Shown here piece after piece: positions 9,935 to 20,630 of a DNA stretch of 64,000 bases. Both the position numbers and the translations under genes were made by a program. Positions within the stretch are counted from its first letter, which is position 1, and each line of letters starts with the position of its first letter. This DNA is from Diphasiastrum complanatum. Lineage: Eukaryota; Streptophyta; Lycopodiopsida; Lycopodiales; Lycopodiaceae. The notes under the pieces were generated by a model. The model was not told the DNA's origin. It searched no databases and was given only the letters and a program-made list of their open reading frames with translations. Where the stretch lies: positions 62,562,171-62,626,170 of the forward strand of contig CM055101.1 in assembly GCA_029204225.1 (NCBI GenBank), written 5' to 3'.

Positions 9935-12900
9935 ATGGCTACAAATGGAGGCTACATGTTGGAAAGCAATGATAGGCTTACCTCCCTCAACTATTCTACT
10001 TGGAAAGTAAGGATGGAGTCTTTGCTTGAGATGAATGAGTTGATGGATATTGTTGTAGGTGTGGAGGAGAGACCTTTGGCACCTCAAGAACAATTGAGGT
10101 ATGACAAGAGGGCAAAGAAAGCCCTTCACATGATCAAGATGAATGTGACAAATGAGCTTATCAAAGAGGTTGGTAAGTGCACATCATCTAGTGAAGCTTG
10201 GGAAGCCTTGAAGAAGGTTTATGAATCCAAGTCTACTTCTAGAGTGTTGACTTTAAGAAGGCAAATCTTTTCTTGTATGCAAAAGAAGAGTGAGAATGGA
10301 CATGCTTTTGTTTTGAGAGTTAAAGCATTGAATGATGAGTTAGCATGCATTAATGATGGCATAAATAATGAGGAGCTTGTTCAAGTGATTCTCAATGGCT
10401 TGTTGGATGATCATGCTAATCTTGTTCAAAGTTATGCTATCCAAAAATGTTTACCAAGTGTTGGAGACTTGCAAGAGGTCTTGTTGGCTGAAGAATTCAG
10501 GTTGCAAGCAAGAGTGGGAGCATCTTCTACATCTCAAGGAGGAGAAGAGGAGGCAATGTTCTCTAAAGGCAAGTTCAAGGGCAAAGGTAAAAGCAATTGG
10601 TCTAAAGGGCAAGACCAAGGTGAGCACTCTACTTTTGGCAAAAAGAAGGATAGATCTAAGCTAAAATGTTTCTATTGTGGAGTCAAAGGGCATTTTGCTA
10701 GTGATTGTTTTAAGAAAAAGAGGGATCAAGGGGAAAAGCAAACCAATCTAACTATTGATGAGGGTGGGGATGAGCTTCTTTCAAATGATGCTTTTGTTAT
10801 GTCATCTTGCTTGTTGGCTAATCATGGAGACATTGATCCTTGGTGGATTGATAGTGGAGCCACTTCTCATATGACATATCATAAAGAGTATTTTTCATCT
10901 TTAATGGCATTTGATGGTGATAGGAAGGTAATCTATACCGCAAATGATGGTGAGTGTGCAATCAAGGGGATTGGCACAATTCCTATTTCACTTTCTACAA
11001 ATAGGAATATAGAATTGAAAGATGTTTTGCTCATTCCATCCATTACCAAGAACTTACTTAGTGTAAGCCAAATGCTTGACAAAGGATTCAAAGTTGAGTT
11101 TAATGGTGATGCTTGCTTGATCAAAAAGGGGTGTAGTATCATTGCAAAAGGGAAAAGGCAAGGGAAATTGTTCAAGCTTGATGCATGTGTTGTTGCTAAC
11201 CAAGTTGGATGCATGGCAAATGAACAAATGTCAATTCAAGAGGTATGGCATAAAAGGATGGGACATCTCAACTACAAGGCCTTGGAGGTAATAGCCAAAA
11301 AGGAGGTAGTAAGGGGACTTCCCAAGTCTCTTACTTGCTTGAATCATGTTTGTGAAGAATGTGCTTTGTCTAAATCACATAGATTGCCATATACTAGATC
11401 TATATCTAGATCTAAGATGCCTTTTTCTCTCTTGCATTCGGATATTCATGGTGTTACTACAATTAGCAATGGAGGTGCTAAGATGTATGTAACTTTCATT
11501 GATGATTTTAGTAGATTTTGTTGGGTTTATCTACTAAAGAGCAAGGATGAGGTGTTTGATGTGTTTGTCAAGTTCAAAGTTGCTATTGAGACTCAATTTA
11601 CAACCAAAATCAAATGCTTGAGGAGCGACAATGGTGGTGAATACATTTCTAACAAATTCAAAGCCTTTTGCGATGAGCATGGGATCAAGAGGGAGTACAC
11701 ATGTCCAAGAACACCACAACAAAATGGAGTGGCCGAGAGGAAGAATAGAACCTTGTGTGAGAGTGCAAAGGCAATGAGATTGAATGCTAATCTTCCTAAA
11801 CCTTTTTGGAGTGATGCTTTGTTGTGTGCAAATTTCCTATGCAATAGATGGCCAAGTGTTGTATTGGAAGGAAAAACCCCTTTTGAAGCTTTGTTTGGTA
11901 CGAAGCCTAATGTCAAGTTTCTAAGAACTTTTGGATGCATTTGTTACTTCAACATTACTCTTGATGATAGAACTAAGGAGGATCCATCTTCAAGAAAGGG
12001 CATTTTTGTTGGTTATAGTGAAGTAAGCAAAGCATATAGGATTTATGTTCCTTCAATCAAGAAAGTGTTCACAAGTAGGGATGTCATTTTTTATGAAAGT
12101 AACATTCCAAAAGTTGTTTCAAGTGATGATGGTGTTGTTGCAACTAATGTGCTTGATGACAATGGAGTTGATGACACATTGGATGTGGATGTTGAAGAAG
12201 CCTCTTCAAGTCAAATTCCAAGGAGAACTCCAAGGCATAAAGTGAAACCCTCAAGGCTCACTTATGATGGCAAAGGTAAGCAAGTGGTGGATGGATCCAA
12301 CTATGCTTTCCTAACTTCTTTTGATGTACCTTCATGTGTAGATGAAGCAAGGCAAAAAGAGGAATGGATCCAAGCAATGGATCTTGAGTTTGAAGCACTT
12401 ATGAAGAACAACACATGGAGATTGGTGGAGCTTCCAAAGGGCAAAAGTGCAATTGGATGCAAATGGATCTTCAAGGTAAAGACAAATCAAGATGGATCTA
12501 TCAACAAGTTGAAGGCAAGGTTGGTGGCTAAAGGTTATGCTCAAGAGCATGGCATTGACTATGAGGAAACCTTTGCACCCGTGGCAAAGATGGTGAGCAT
12601 AAGAGTAATCATTTCCCTTGCAACTCTTTATGGATGGGATCTTTGGCAATTAGACATTTCTAATGCTTTCTTGAATGGTGATCTTGAAGAGGAAGTCTAC
12701 ATGGAGCAACCCGAGAGCTATGTTTCTCATAGCAAGCCTAATCATGTGTGTTTTCTACAAAAAAGTTTGTATGGTCTTAAGCAAGCACCAAGGAGTTGGT
12801 ATGCTAGGCTTAACTCTTTTCTACTTTCTCAAAACTTCACTATGAGTGAGTATGATCATTCACTTTACTTTAGAATTAGTGCTAATGATGTTACAATCCT

Positions 12901-13885
12901 TCTAATTTATGTGGATGACATTATTTTAAGTGGAGGGAACAAGGAAGATATAGAAGATATCAAGAAAGCACTAAAAAAGGAATTTGAAGTGCATGATCTT
13001 GGTCTTTTGAGCTATATCTTAGGAATAGAAGTAATTAGAACTTCTCAAATCACTTTTATTTCACAAGAGAAGTATGCTATTTCTATTCTCAATAGATTTC
13101 ATATGGTAGATGCAAATCCTATTGATACACCTATGGAATCACATGTAAAGCTAACTATAAGAGGTAATGAAAGATCCTTCGAGGACATTACTCTCTATAG
13201 GAAGCTAATAGGTTCTCTTATATATCTAACCATCACAAGACCTGATTTATCTTATTGTGTTGGTAGATTAAGCCAATTCATGCAAGATCCTAGCATAGAA
13301 CATTGGAAACTAGGAAAGAGGATCTTGAGATACATCTCGGGAACAAAAGATTTTGGCATTGTTTATAGAGGCTCATCACCTAACTTATTTGGTTTTTCAG
13401 ATTCAGATTTTGCAGGAGACCTTATGGATAGAAAATCCATAAATGCACATGCTATTTTCATAGGTGATGGAGCTATCTCATGGATGTCGAAGAAACAAGC
13501 AACTATATCACTTTCTTCTAGTGAGGCCGAGTACAAAGCTTTGACATCATGCACAAAGGAGATGGTGTGGATCAAGAGGATGATTATGGAGCATCATTTG
13601 CTGGATTTTTCAGAGAGTCCAATCATCTTTTGTGACAACCTTTCAGCCCAAAGTCTAGCAAGCAATCCGGTTTTCCATGCAAGGAGCAAACATATCGAGG
13701 TGGCTTACCATTTTGTGAGAGAACAAGTGTTGGCAAAAGAGATCAAGCTTGAACATGTCCCATCAAAGGAATGTGTGGCTGATATCTTTACCAAAGCATT
13801 GGGAAAGGACTTATTTTTCAAGCATAGAACAAGTCTTGGTGTACTTTCTAAATCTATGCTAAAACTAGTTGAAGAGGGAGTGTGA
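9935..13885 (+). CDS. Copia C gag-pol polyprotein, 1,316 aa, intact
   Basis: This is a single polyprotein with all Ty1/copia domains in order. Gag occupies about 1-240 (LNYSTWKVRMESLL near 20-30). The zinc knuckle CFYCGVKGHFASDC is at 245-258. The aspartic protease has WWIDSGATSH with Asp at 306. GAG-pre-integrase lies around 430-480 (VWHKRMGHLN, CEEC). The integrase core has FIDDFSRFCWVY near 521, SDNGGEY near 564 and PQQNGVAERKNRTL. RT has FLNGDLEEEVYMEQP and the catalytic IYVDDIILSG near 991. RNase H has LSSSEAEYKAL near 1,192 and ends ADIFTKALGKD. The protease cuts the product into capsid, integrase and RT/RNase H, which assemble in virus-like particles. No stop or frameshift is present and the usual catalytic residues are visible. 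The stop codon lies five bases inside the 3' LTR. Confidence 0.96.
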   Translation: MATNGGYMLESNDRLTSLNYSTWKVRMESLLEMNELMDIVVGVEERPLAPQEQLRYDKRAKKALHMIKMNVTNELIKEVGKCTSSSEAWEALKKVYESKSTSRVLTLRRQIFSCMQKKSENGHAFVLRVKALNDELACINDGINNEELVQVILNGLLDDHANLVQSYAIQKCLPSVGDLQEVLLAEEFRLQARVGASSTSQGGEEEAMFSKGKFKGKGKSNWSKGQDQGEHSTFGKKKDRSKLKCFYCGVKGHFASDCFKKKRDQGEKQTNLTIDEGGDELLSNDAFVMSSCLLANHGDIDPWWIDSGATSHMTYHKEYFSSLMAFDGDRKVIYTANDGECAIKGIGTIPISLSTNRNIELKDVLLIPSITKNLLSVSQMLDKGFKVEFNGDACLIKKGCSIIAKGKRQGKLFKLDACVVANQVGCMANEQMSIQEVWHKRMGHLNYKALEVIAKKEVVRGLPKSLTCLNHVCEECALSKSHRLPYTRSISRSKMPFSLLHSDIHGVTTISNGGAKMYVTFIDDFSRFCWVYLLKSKDEVFDVFVKFKVAIETQFTTKIKCLRSDNGGEYISNKFKAFCDEHGIKREYTCPRTPQQNGVAERKNRTLCESAKAMRLNANLPKPFWSDALLCANFLCNRWPSVVLEGKTPFEALFGTKPNVKFLRTFGCICYFNITLDDRTKEDPSSRKGIFVGYSEVSKAYRIYVPSIKKVFTSRDVIFYESNIPKVVSSDDGVVATNVLDDNGVDDTLDVDVEEASSSQIPRRTPRHKVKPSRLTYDGKGKQVVDGSNYAFLTSFDVPSCVDEARQKEEWIQAMDLEFEALMKNNTWRLVELPKGKSAIGCKWIFKVKTNQDGSINKLKARLVAKGYAQEHGIDYEETFAPVAKMVSIRVIISLATLYGWDLWQLDISNAFLNGDLEEEVYMEQPESYVSHSKPNHVCFLQKSLYGLKQAPRSWYARLNSFLLSQNFTMSEYDHSLYFRISANDVTILLIYVDDIILSGGNKEDIEDIKKALKKEFEVHDLGLLSYILGIEVIRTSQITFISQEKYAISILNRFHMVDANPIDTPMESHVKLTIRGNERSFEDITLYRKLIGSLIYLTITRPDLSYCVGRLSQFMQDPSIEHWKLGKRILRYISGTKDFGIVYRGSSPNLFGFSDSDFAGDLMDRKSINAHAIFIGDGAISWMSKKQATISLSSSEAEYKALTSCTKEMVWIKRMIMEHHLLDFSESPIIFCDNLSAQSLASNPVFHARSKHIEVAYHFVREQVLAKEIKLEHVPSKECVADIFTKALGKDLFFKHRTSLGVLSKSMLKLVEEGV
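13871..13880 (+). other. Copia C polypurine tract
   Basis: GAAGAGGGAG directly precedes the 3' LTR and would prime plus-strand DNA synthesis. It overlaps the last polyprotein codons. Confidence 0.88.
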
Positions 13886-14533
13886 AAAATTGTCAACTAG
13901 TAGTATTTTCCTAACTTGAGATTTTGTAGGCCTATGGCCAAATAAAAGTTAGAGATAGGTTCATACATGTATGTAGAGGCCCAAAGTATGTGTACACTAC
14001 TTTTGAGGTCACATTAATTAGAGGAGGTCGAGTGTGGAGCTCTTCTATTGGCTCATAATTTGGTGCATTCCTATTTGACCAAATTTCTAGGTATATGGGT
14101 GAATCCTATTGGACCCCAATTTTAGCCTATCATAAGACAAGTGGCCAAGAGGCACTATGGCTGCTATAAATAGCCATCTCCACGAGTATGTACACATCTC
14201 ATTTTCATTCTATTGAATGAATGTTATGCTCTTTGAAGGTCCATCTTCTTCTCTCTCACTTTTTTGTTCATATCTTGCATTCTAGCCACTAGAATTGTGA
14301 TTTCTTTGTTGCTATGGCTTCACACGTGTGAAATGCAGGTTGTAGGCTCTGAAGTACGGACAGGGACAGCAAGTTTCTGTTTGTGGAAGCTTATGATCAG
14401 ATTTTGATGTTTAGTTGATGTTTAGTATGCTTAACATCACAATTTCTATCATTTTTTCAATCTAGATGTGCATAACTTCCATGGCCAAGATCTTTATGAA
14501 ACTTTAGCATCTTTTGGATCTGAGTTTTTCACA
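13881..14533 (+). repeat. Copia C 3' LTR (653 bp)
   Basis: Same length as the 5' LTR and identical except for one base seen by eye (14,498 G). It is followed by the target duplication tattg at 14,534-14,538 and then by copia B gag sequence. Confidence 0.95.
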
Positions 14534-14538
14534 TATTG

Positions 14539-17500
14539 TTCCCATAGTCTTGAACAGCTTGTCATTCAACTATCAAGACTATGTGATGTCCCTTTCTGCT
14601 AGGGAGAAACTCCCAACCTTTGGGGAGTTATGTGGTCTTCTTTTACAGGAGGAGATGAGAAGGAAGAATCTTTCTGAAAGGGAAGATAATCCAGAGCTTG
14701 CATTTGCTTCTAAGAAGAAGCAAAACTTTCAGAAGAAAGGCAAAGGCAAAAAGAAGAACTCAAAGCAAAGCTTGGAGCAGCAGGTGTCCAAGTTACAGGT
14801 TGGAGAGGAGTCAAGCACCAATTCCTCATCTACACCCAAGAGGAAGGGCAACTGCAACTATTGTGGTAAGTATGGGCATTTTGCTTTTGAATGCAGGAAG
14901 AAGCAAAGTGATCAGAAGAAGGGAAAGAACCAGCAGAGTCACTTTGTTGACAAAGTTGCAGAGGAGGAGCAATCTGGTGTGCTTGAGCTATTCACCGCAG
15001 CCCTATCATCTGAATCCACATTTGGTGGATGGTACATTGATTCTGGAGCCTCAAAGCACATGACACCTCATAGAGATTGGTTCAGCACCTATGAGGAGAC
15101 AGAAGATAGCCAGCATGTTTGCCTTGGAGATAATTCTACACGTATGGTGAGGGGCAAAGGTACAGTTGCAATACAGCTATCATCAGGTGAGGTGAAGGAA
15201 ATTAAAAGTGTGTTGCATGTACCAGGGTTGGCTAAGAACTTGTTATCTGTTGGTGCCATTACCAAACAGAACATGGTGGTAGAGTTTAATGATTCTAAAT
15301 GTTTGGTAAAAGACAAAGAGAAGAACTTCAAAGTGGTAGCCAAGGGAATGCAAGAAGGAGGTCTTTACAAGCTTTTCACAACCATTCCTAGCCAAGAGGC
15401 CTTGTCTGCAAGAGATTCTAATCGGGACAAGCTTTGGCATGAGAGATATGGTCATTTGAGTTACAAAAGTTTGCAAGTTTTGAACAGGCACAAAATGGTA
15501 GTAGATCTTCCTAGCATTAAGTCTTCTTCAGATACATGTGAGGCTTGTGCATTAGGGAAGCAACAGAGGAAAAAGTTTCCAAAGGAGAAAGCTACCAGGG
15601 CCAAGGGCATTCTTGAACTTGTGCATTCAGATTTATGTGGTCCCATGCAAGTCAAATCAGCAGGGGGGGCATACTATCTCATGACCTTCGTAGATGATTT
15701 CTCTCGGAAGGTATGGGTCTATTTTCTGAAACTGAAATCTGAAGCGTTCAAATACTTCAAACAGTGGAAAGCTATGGTGGAAAACCACACAGGAAAGAGG
15801 TTAAAGACTCTCAGGTCAGATAAGGGTGGTGAGTATATTTCTGATGAGTTCAAAGATCTTTGCAAAGCATGTGGGATAAAGAGACAGTTTACTGCTCCAC
15901 ATACACCGCAGCAAAACGGCGTGGCTGAGCGGAAAAACAGGTCTATAGTTGAGTGTGCGAGGAGCATGCTCAAGGCAAAGGGGTTGCCAAATTCTTTTTG
16001 GGCAGAAGCGGTAGCAACTGCTGTTTTTCTATTGAATAGAAGTCCAACCAAAGCAGTTGAAGGAATCACGCCAGAAGAGGCATATAGTGGCAAGAAGCCC
16101 AAAGTGGGCAGCCTTCGAGTATTTGGGTGTACAGCATATGCACATATACCAAAGGACTTGCGGAAGAAACTTGATGCAAAATCCGTAAAGTGTGTCTTTC
16201 TTGGGTATAGTGAAGGTGAGAAAGCTTATGTGCTATATGATCTCGAAAACAGGAGGAAGATCCTAAGTCGAGATGTCATCTTTGATGAAGAGCATGCACC
16301 CAAGATACAGGAGCAGGAGAAGGAAGGAATTACTGAGTTCATACCCTTGATTGATTCCACGGATGAGGATCCTAGTCAAGAGTCCTGTAAGCCTCAAGTG
16401 CAGGAGCAACAACAGGAAATCGAACCTACTAGTTCGAGACCTCTTTTTGGCCAAGTACCAGAAGCAGAAGTTGGGGACAAACGGAAGACTAAAACAGTAC
16501 CATGGGATACGTGGTCACCATCCACATCACCTACTGCTAGGAAGAAGCTACCTAGGTGGTATTGGGAAACAATCAAAGAAGGTCAAATGATTGAAGAAGA
16601 AGGAGAGAGCAGTGAACAGGGTGTCAGAAGATCTCTTAGGTCTCATGAGAGACAAGAGACTAACTTTGCTCTTATGTCCACTATTCTGAATGCAGATGAG
16701 CCACAATTCTTTCACGAAGCCGTGAGAAAAAAGGTATGGCAACATGCCATGCAGGAGGAGTACGACTCCATTGTCAAGAATGACACATGGGAGCTCACTA
16801 CATTGCCAGAAGGGAAGCAACCAATAGGTTGCAAGTGGGTCTATAAGACCAAGTTTCATGCCAATGGAACAGTGGACAAGTACAAGGCAAGGTTGGTGGC
16901 GAAAGGCTATGCTCAGCAAGAGGGGCTAGACTATGATGAGACATTCGCACCTGTTGCTAAAATGACATCTATCAGGACCGTTTTGGCTATAGCCTCATAT
17001 TTTGATTGGGATGTCCATCAAATGGATGTCAAGAGTGCCTTTCTTAATGGGCACCTACAGGAGGAGGTTTACATGGAACAACCGCAGGGATTTGAAATAA
17101 CAGGCAAGGAGAATCTGGTTTGCAGGCTTAGGAAAGCCTTGTATGGGCTCAAACAGGCGCCAAGGGCTTGGTATAGCCGAATCGATGAGTACTTTGCAAG
17201 GCAAGGGTTTGAGAAGAGTAAGTCTGATTGCAATCTTTATGTCTTCAGGGAAGGAGAAGACTTTGTGGTTGTTGTGCTCTATGTGGATGATCTACTCATC
17301 ACGGGAAGCAATAAGAAGCTTATTGCTTGTGTTAAGAAGAATCTTTCTAATGAGTTTGAAATGAAAGATTTGGGTTTGCTACACTATTGCCTAGGAGTTG
17401 AAGTTTGGAAAGGAAAGCGTTGTCTTTTTATCTCACAGGCGAAGTATGCAAAGAAATTATTGAAGAAGTTTAACATGCAAGAAAGCAAACCAATCAGCAC

Positions 17501-18205
17501 ACCCATGGATGCAAGCAACAAGCCATCAAAAGATGATGGTCCAGCATTTGCAGATGAGACGCTCTATCGTCAGTTAGTGGGCAGCCTGATTTACCTTACT
17601 ACCACCAGGCCAGATATTGCTTATGCGGTTGGAATCGCAAGTCAATACATGTGTAAGCCTACCGAAGCACATTGGAAGGCAGCCAAGCGGATCCTACGAT
17701 ATGTGAGAGGGACAGTGACTTATGGGATTGGATACACGGATGACGGGAACCTTCAGCTGGAAGGCTATTCAGATTCTGATTGGGCAGGTGATAGAGACGA
17801 TCGGAGATCGACGACAGGCTATTGCTTCAGCCTAGGTTCAGGGGCTATATCGTGGTGCAGTAAGAAGCAGCCTACTATTGCTCTATCGTCTACCGAAGCT
17901 GACGCCGTCTACTTGAGGACATGCAGATTGCTCAAGTAAGACCTACATTGTTACATTGTGATAACCAAAGCTGCATTCAGCTTGCAAGGAATCCAGTCTA
18001 TCATGCACGGACAAAACATATAGAGGTGGACCAGCATTTTATACGAGAGAAAGTGCACAGTGGGGAGATCAAGCTAGTTTATTGCGACACCAACGACCAG
18101 ACAACTGATATTTTTACTAAACCACTTAGTAAAGATAAGTTTGAAAAATTCAGAACTTTGTTGGGTGTCAGTTTGAATAAAATTGCCATTAAGGGGGGGT
18201 GTTGA
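14539..18205 (+). pseudogene. Copia B polyprotein, rest of gag to RNase H (frameshifted)
   Basis: The frame continues copia B gag (SLSAREKLPTFGELC), then the zinc knuckle CNYCGKYGHFAFEC, protease WYIDSGASKHM, GAG-pre-integrase (LWHERYGHLSYK, CEAC), integrase (FVDDFSRKVWVY, SDKGGEY, TPQQNGVAERKNR) and RT (FLNGHLQEEVYMEQP, catalytic LYVDDLLITG). In RNase H, ALSSTEAD is followed by a deletion and a frame change, with a stop at 17,937-17,939. The tail (CDNQSCIQLARNP, TTDIFTKPLSKD) is in another frame, 17,921-18,205. The RNase H lacks the segment after its Glu, so it is expected to be inactive although the LTRs are almost identical. Confidence 0.9.
18191..18199 (+). other. Copia B polypurine tract
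   Basis: AAGGGGGGG directly precedes the 3' LTR of copia B. Confidence 0.85.
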
Positions 18206-18598
18206 AGAGTAATGCCTATTTTACCCCTTTTGGCTAAGCATTAGTTAAGTTGTACATAACTCATGGGGCATGTTTTAATTAAATGCATGACCCCCCCTTA
18301 ATGTTAAGTTATGTAAATTAGTGCAAGTGGCCCACTTGGCCAAGTAGCTCACTCCCATGGTTGACACCTAGACTTTCCATGCATGTAAAGGAGGTGCTTG
18401 CCTCACAAGGGATTTGGAGGACCCACGCCCTCCTCTCTCTCACTAGCAATTCATTTCTTCTTGAGACTTTTGAGTTTGTGAGATGCTCATGCAATTCTCC
18501 TTGTGTGTGATATTTCCATAGCCAAGTTTTCTCAAGCTTTCATAGTTGATCTAGCATCTGAGTTAAGATACTCCATAGCTAGGTCTTGTAATTCTTCA
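18200..18598 (+). repeat. Copia B 3' LTR (399 bp)
   Basis: It matches the 5' LTR except for one base (18,504 T versus 7,664 G) and is followed by target duplication aactt (18,599-18,603). Confidence 0.93.
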
Positions 18599-18603
18599 AA
18601 CTT

Positions 18604-19378
18604 GACATAAAGACAGCATTCCTCAATGGTGATCTCAATGAGGAAGTGTACCTTCAAGAACCTGCTGGTTTTTTGGTTGAAGGCCAAGAAGATAAAGTTT
18701 GTCTTCTCAAGAAGGCACTTTATGGACTGAAGCAAGCTCCGAGGATGTGGTATCAAAAAGTTACATGCCTACTTTTGTAATCGTGAGTTTACTAATAGTC
18801 CTAGCGAATCTACTCTTTATGTCAAGCATACTTCAGATTATATCATCATTATTTTGCTTTATGTTGATGATATTATTATTACGGAAAGTAATGAGCAGCA
18901 GATTGATGCCGTAATACTTGATCTTGGTATGGTTTTTGAAACCTCAAATTTAGGCCTATTGCACTTTTATCTTGGTCTTGAATTTGTACAAGGGGCTGGA
19001 ATTTTCATCTCTCAAGAACGCTACATTGGGCAGATTTTTGAAGCGGTTCAAGATGGAAGATTGCAAGCCGGTTGCTACACCTATGGAGACAGGTCTGAAA
19101 TTAAGTAGTCAAGGTGATGGCGAATCATTTGACACTACTTTATATTGTCAAGCTATTGGCTGTCTCATTTACCTATGTAATTCAAGACCGGACATTTCTT
19201 ATAGTGTCTCACTCATGAGTCAATTCATGCATGCCCCGATGACATCACATTGGAAAGCATTGAAGAGGATTTTTCGATATCTTCAAGGAACAAGACTACG
19301 GAGGATAATATTGTGGACCTCTTCACTAAGGCGTTGCCTAGAGTCAGATTTGAAGCTTTATGCAAAGCTTTAAATTAG
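18604..19378 (+). pseudogene. Copia A polyprotein, RT and fused RNase H end
   Basis: Directly after the copia B target duplication the RT of copia A resumes: [40 protein letters not shown], a LLYVDDIII-type catalytic motif near 18,855, and YSVSLMSQFMHAP. At about 19,290 KRIFRYLQGT is joined directly to an NKTTEDNIVDLFTKALP tail, so nearly all of RNase H is deleted. A frameshift also occurs near 18,770. The frame ends at 19,378. Confidence 0.82.
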
Positions 19379-19434
19379 ATACCACGTGTTGGTTTTGTTA
19401 CATAGTGAAGATTTCAGTTTTTGCATTGTCATTT

Positions 19435-19442
19435 AAGGAGGG
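19435..19442 (+). other. Copia A polypurine tract
   Basis: AAGGAGGG precedes TGCTAGAAAT, the proposed start of the copia A 3' LTR. Confidence 0.65.
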
Positions 19443-19880
19443 TGCTAGAAATAAATGACTATGCTAAAGTTAATCCATAGGTTACTTTGACCCAAAAGGT
19501 CGAGATTTGTGTAACCATGGGTATTTAGTGATTTAAGCCATCTTAAGTTCAGTTGGACCCAATTTTGGTCATGTACTGACTCGTGGGTCCTTGGGGGTCT
19601 AATTTTGTTTAGGGGCCCTATCTTGACTTTTGGGGGTGTCCTACATTTAGTAAGTCGTTAACCTTAGGGTTTGGTGGCATTTGGCCACATCCAGGTAGAG
19701 TACTTAGATGCTCATTGTGTATTCCATTTTTACAATTTGGCTAAGCATTGCTCTCCATTGCTCTTGTTGTTGTTTTCTCTCTCTCTCTCTTAGAGTTGGG
19801 CGCCCAGCCTCTTCTCTCTTGCTTTCTGTGGAGATTGATTGATAACTAGACCTTGGTGACTTGACTCTTGCTTTCCTACA
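19443..19880 (+). repeat. Copia A 3' LTR (no 5' partner in window)
   Basis: The block runs from TGCTAGAAATAAATG to TTTCCTACA, after which LINE endonuclease sequence begins. No second copy was seen in the window, in line with a missing 5' end of element A. The last five bases, ctaca, equal the five bases before element A on the left, so the true LTR end could be 19,875 or 19,880. Confidence 0.6.
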
Positions 19881-20600
19881 TCCGCCACTATGAGGATGAC
19901 AAGTATAACTGCCGGGAATCTGGCCAGCAAGTTAGGCCATTGTAAATGGCTAACTCAATGTGCCTCTCCAAACTGCAACAAATGCTAACCATAGGGTGTA
20001 AGAGGTCCCAATGTCCTCTGAAACTCTGGTAACTCTCACCTCGTCACTGTCAAGAGCATGAATGCGGAGCTGGTCGGGGATGTCATAAAACTCGGACTGT
20101 CATGAGGAGGTTTGAGCATTAAAATCCCCAGTGAGGAAAATATGCCCTCGCTCTGCAAATCTAATAATATCAGGTGAAAAATCAAGGTATGGTGAACATG
20201 TGCCCTCTGCAAAGGATGAAGACTCTGAAGGAAAGTAACAAGCCTCCACAAAGAGGTCCCTGTCCAAACCAATGTCCTATCCAACAATACGAATCCAGAT
20301 ATAGCGTGCATGCTCGTCATGTCTGATGAACTCGATGCTCGAGTGAAGAGACTCTTTGTATAGGCATGCAACCCCTCCAGATCCCCGACCACTAGCTGAT
20401 CTAGTCTCAGGCCTGAATACGGAATCCCATCTATATCCTAGAAAAATAGGTAATCCTCTCTCCTAACTCTCGTGAGTCTCCATAAAAAACAATAGATCTC
20501 TGCCAGTGATGAAATCAATCATATCGCCAACTATGGAAGATGAGTGTATACCATCGCAGTTCCATACTCCAATCCGGAGATGGTGTGAATGGGGCCCCGG
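19881..20600 (-). pseudogene. LINE ORF2, 5' part: AP-like endonuclease
   Basis: On the minus strand the frame begins LRIGVWNCDGIHSSS (about 20,580), with the Asn of the endonuclease N-terminus. It continues through FFMETHES, GRGSGGVACLY, and TGDFNAQ near 20,115-20,130, which holds the Asp-x-Asn pair that coordinates catalysis in this nuclease family. It reaches YTCHPHSGG at 19,881, where copia A interrupts. In-frame stops and a shift near 19,960-20,040 show decay. The enzyme would nick target DNA to prime reverse transcription. Confidence 0.78.
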
Positions 20601-20630
20601 GGCACTCCCGAACCCGGGGACCTCAAATAC

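Larger units (their letters stand above)
8673..14533 (+). mobile_element. Ty1/copia element C (complete, very young)
   Basis: Element C is 5,861 bp with 653-bp LTRs (8,673-9,325 and 13,881-14,533), a tattg target duplication, a primer site, a polypurine tract and one uninterrupted 1,316-codon polyprotein. The LTRs show a single difference by eye (9,290 A versus 14,498 G), which indicates a recent insertion. It is the innermost layer of the nest, in the gag of copia B. All parts needed for copia retrotransposition are visible, so it may still be active. Transcription was not tested. Confidence 0.95.
7360..18598 (+). mobile_element. Ty1/copia element B (young, RNase H broken)
   Basis: Element B has 399-bp LTRs (7,360-7,758 and 18,200-18,598) that begin TGTTGAAGAG and end ATTCTTCA. 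They differ at one position seen by eye (7,664 G versus 18,504 T). A primer site, leader, gag/protease/integrase/RT/RNase H frame and polypurine tract are present, and it is flanked by aactt. Copia C is inserted in its gag with duplication tattg. Without C the element is about 5.4 kb. A deletion and frameshift in RNase H near 17,905-17,925 break the polyprotein. Confidence 0.92.
5982..19880 (+). mobile_element. Ty1/copia element A (5'-truncated, split by copia B)
   Basis: Element A comprises 5,982-7,359 and 18,604-19,880, read on the plus strand. It starts abruptly inside the GAG-pre-integrase domain, with no 5' LTR, primer site, gag or protease. It ends with a polypurine run and a 3' LTR. 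The bases ctaca flank it on both sides (5,977-5,981 and 19,876-19,880), beyond which LINE sequence continues. Copia B sits in its RT domain with target duplication aactt. It is the oldest copia of the stack by position and by decay. Confidence 0.8.
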
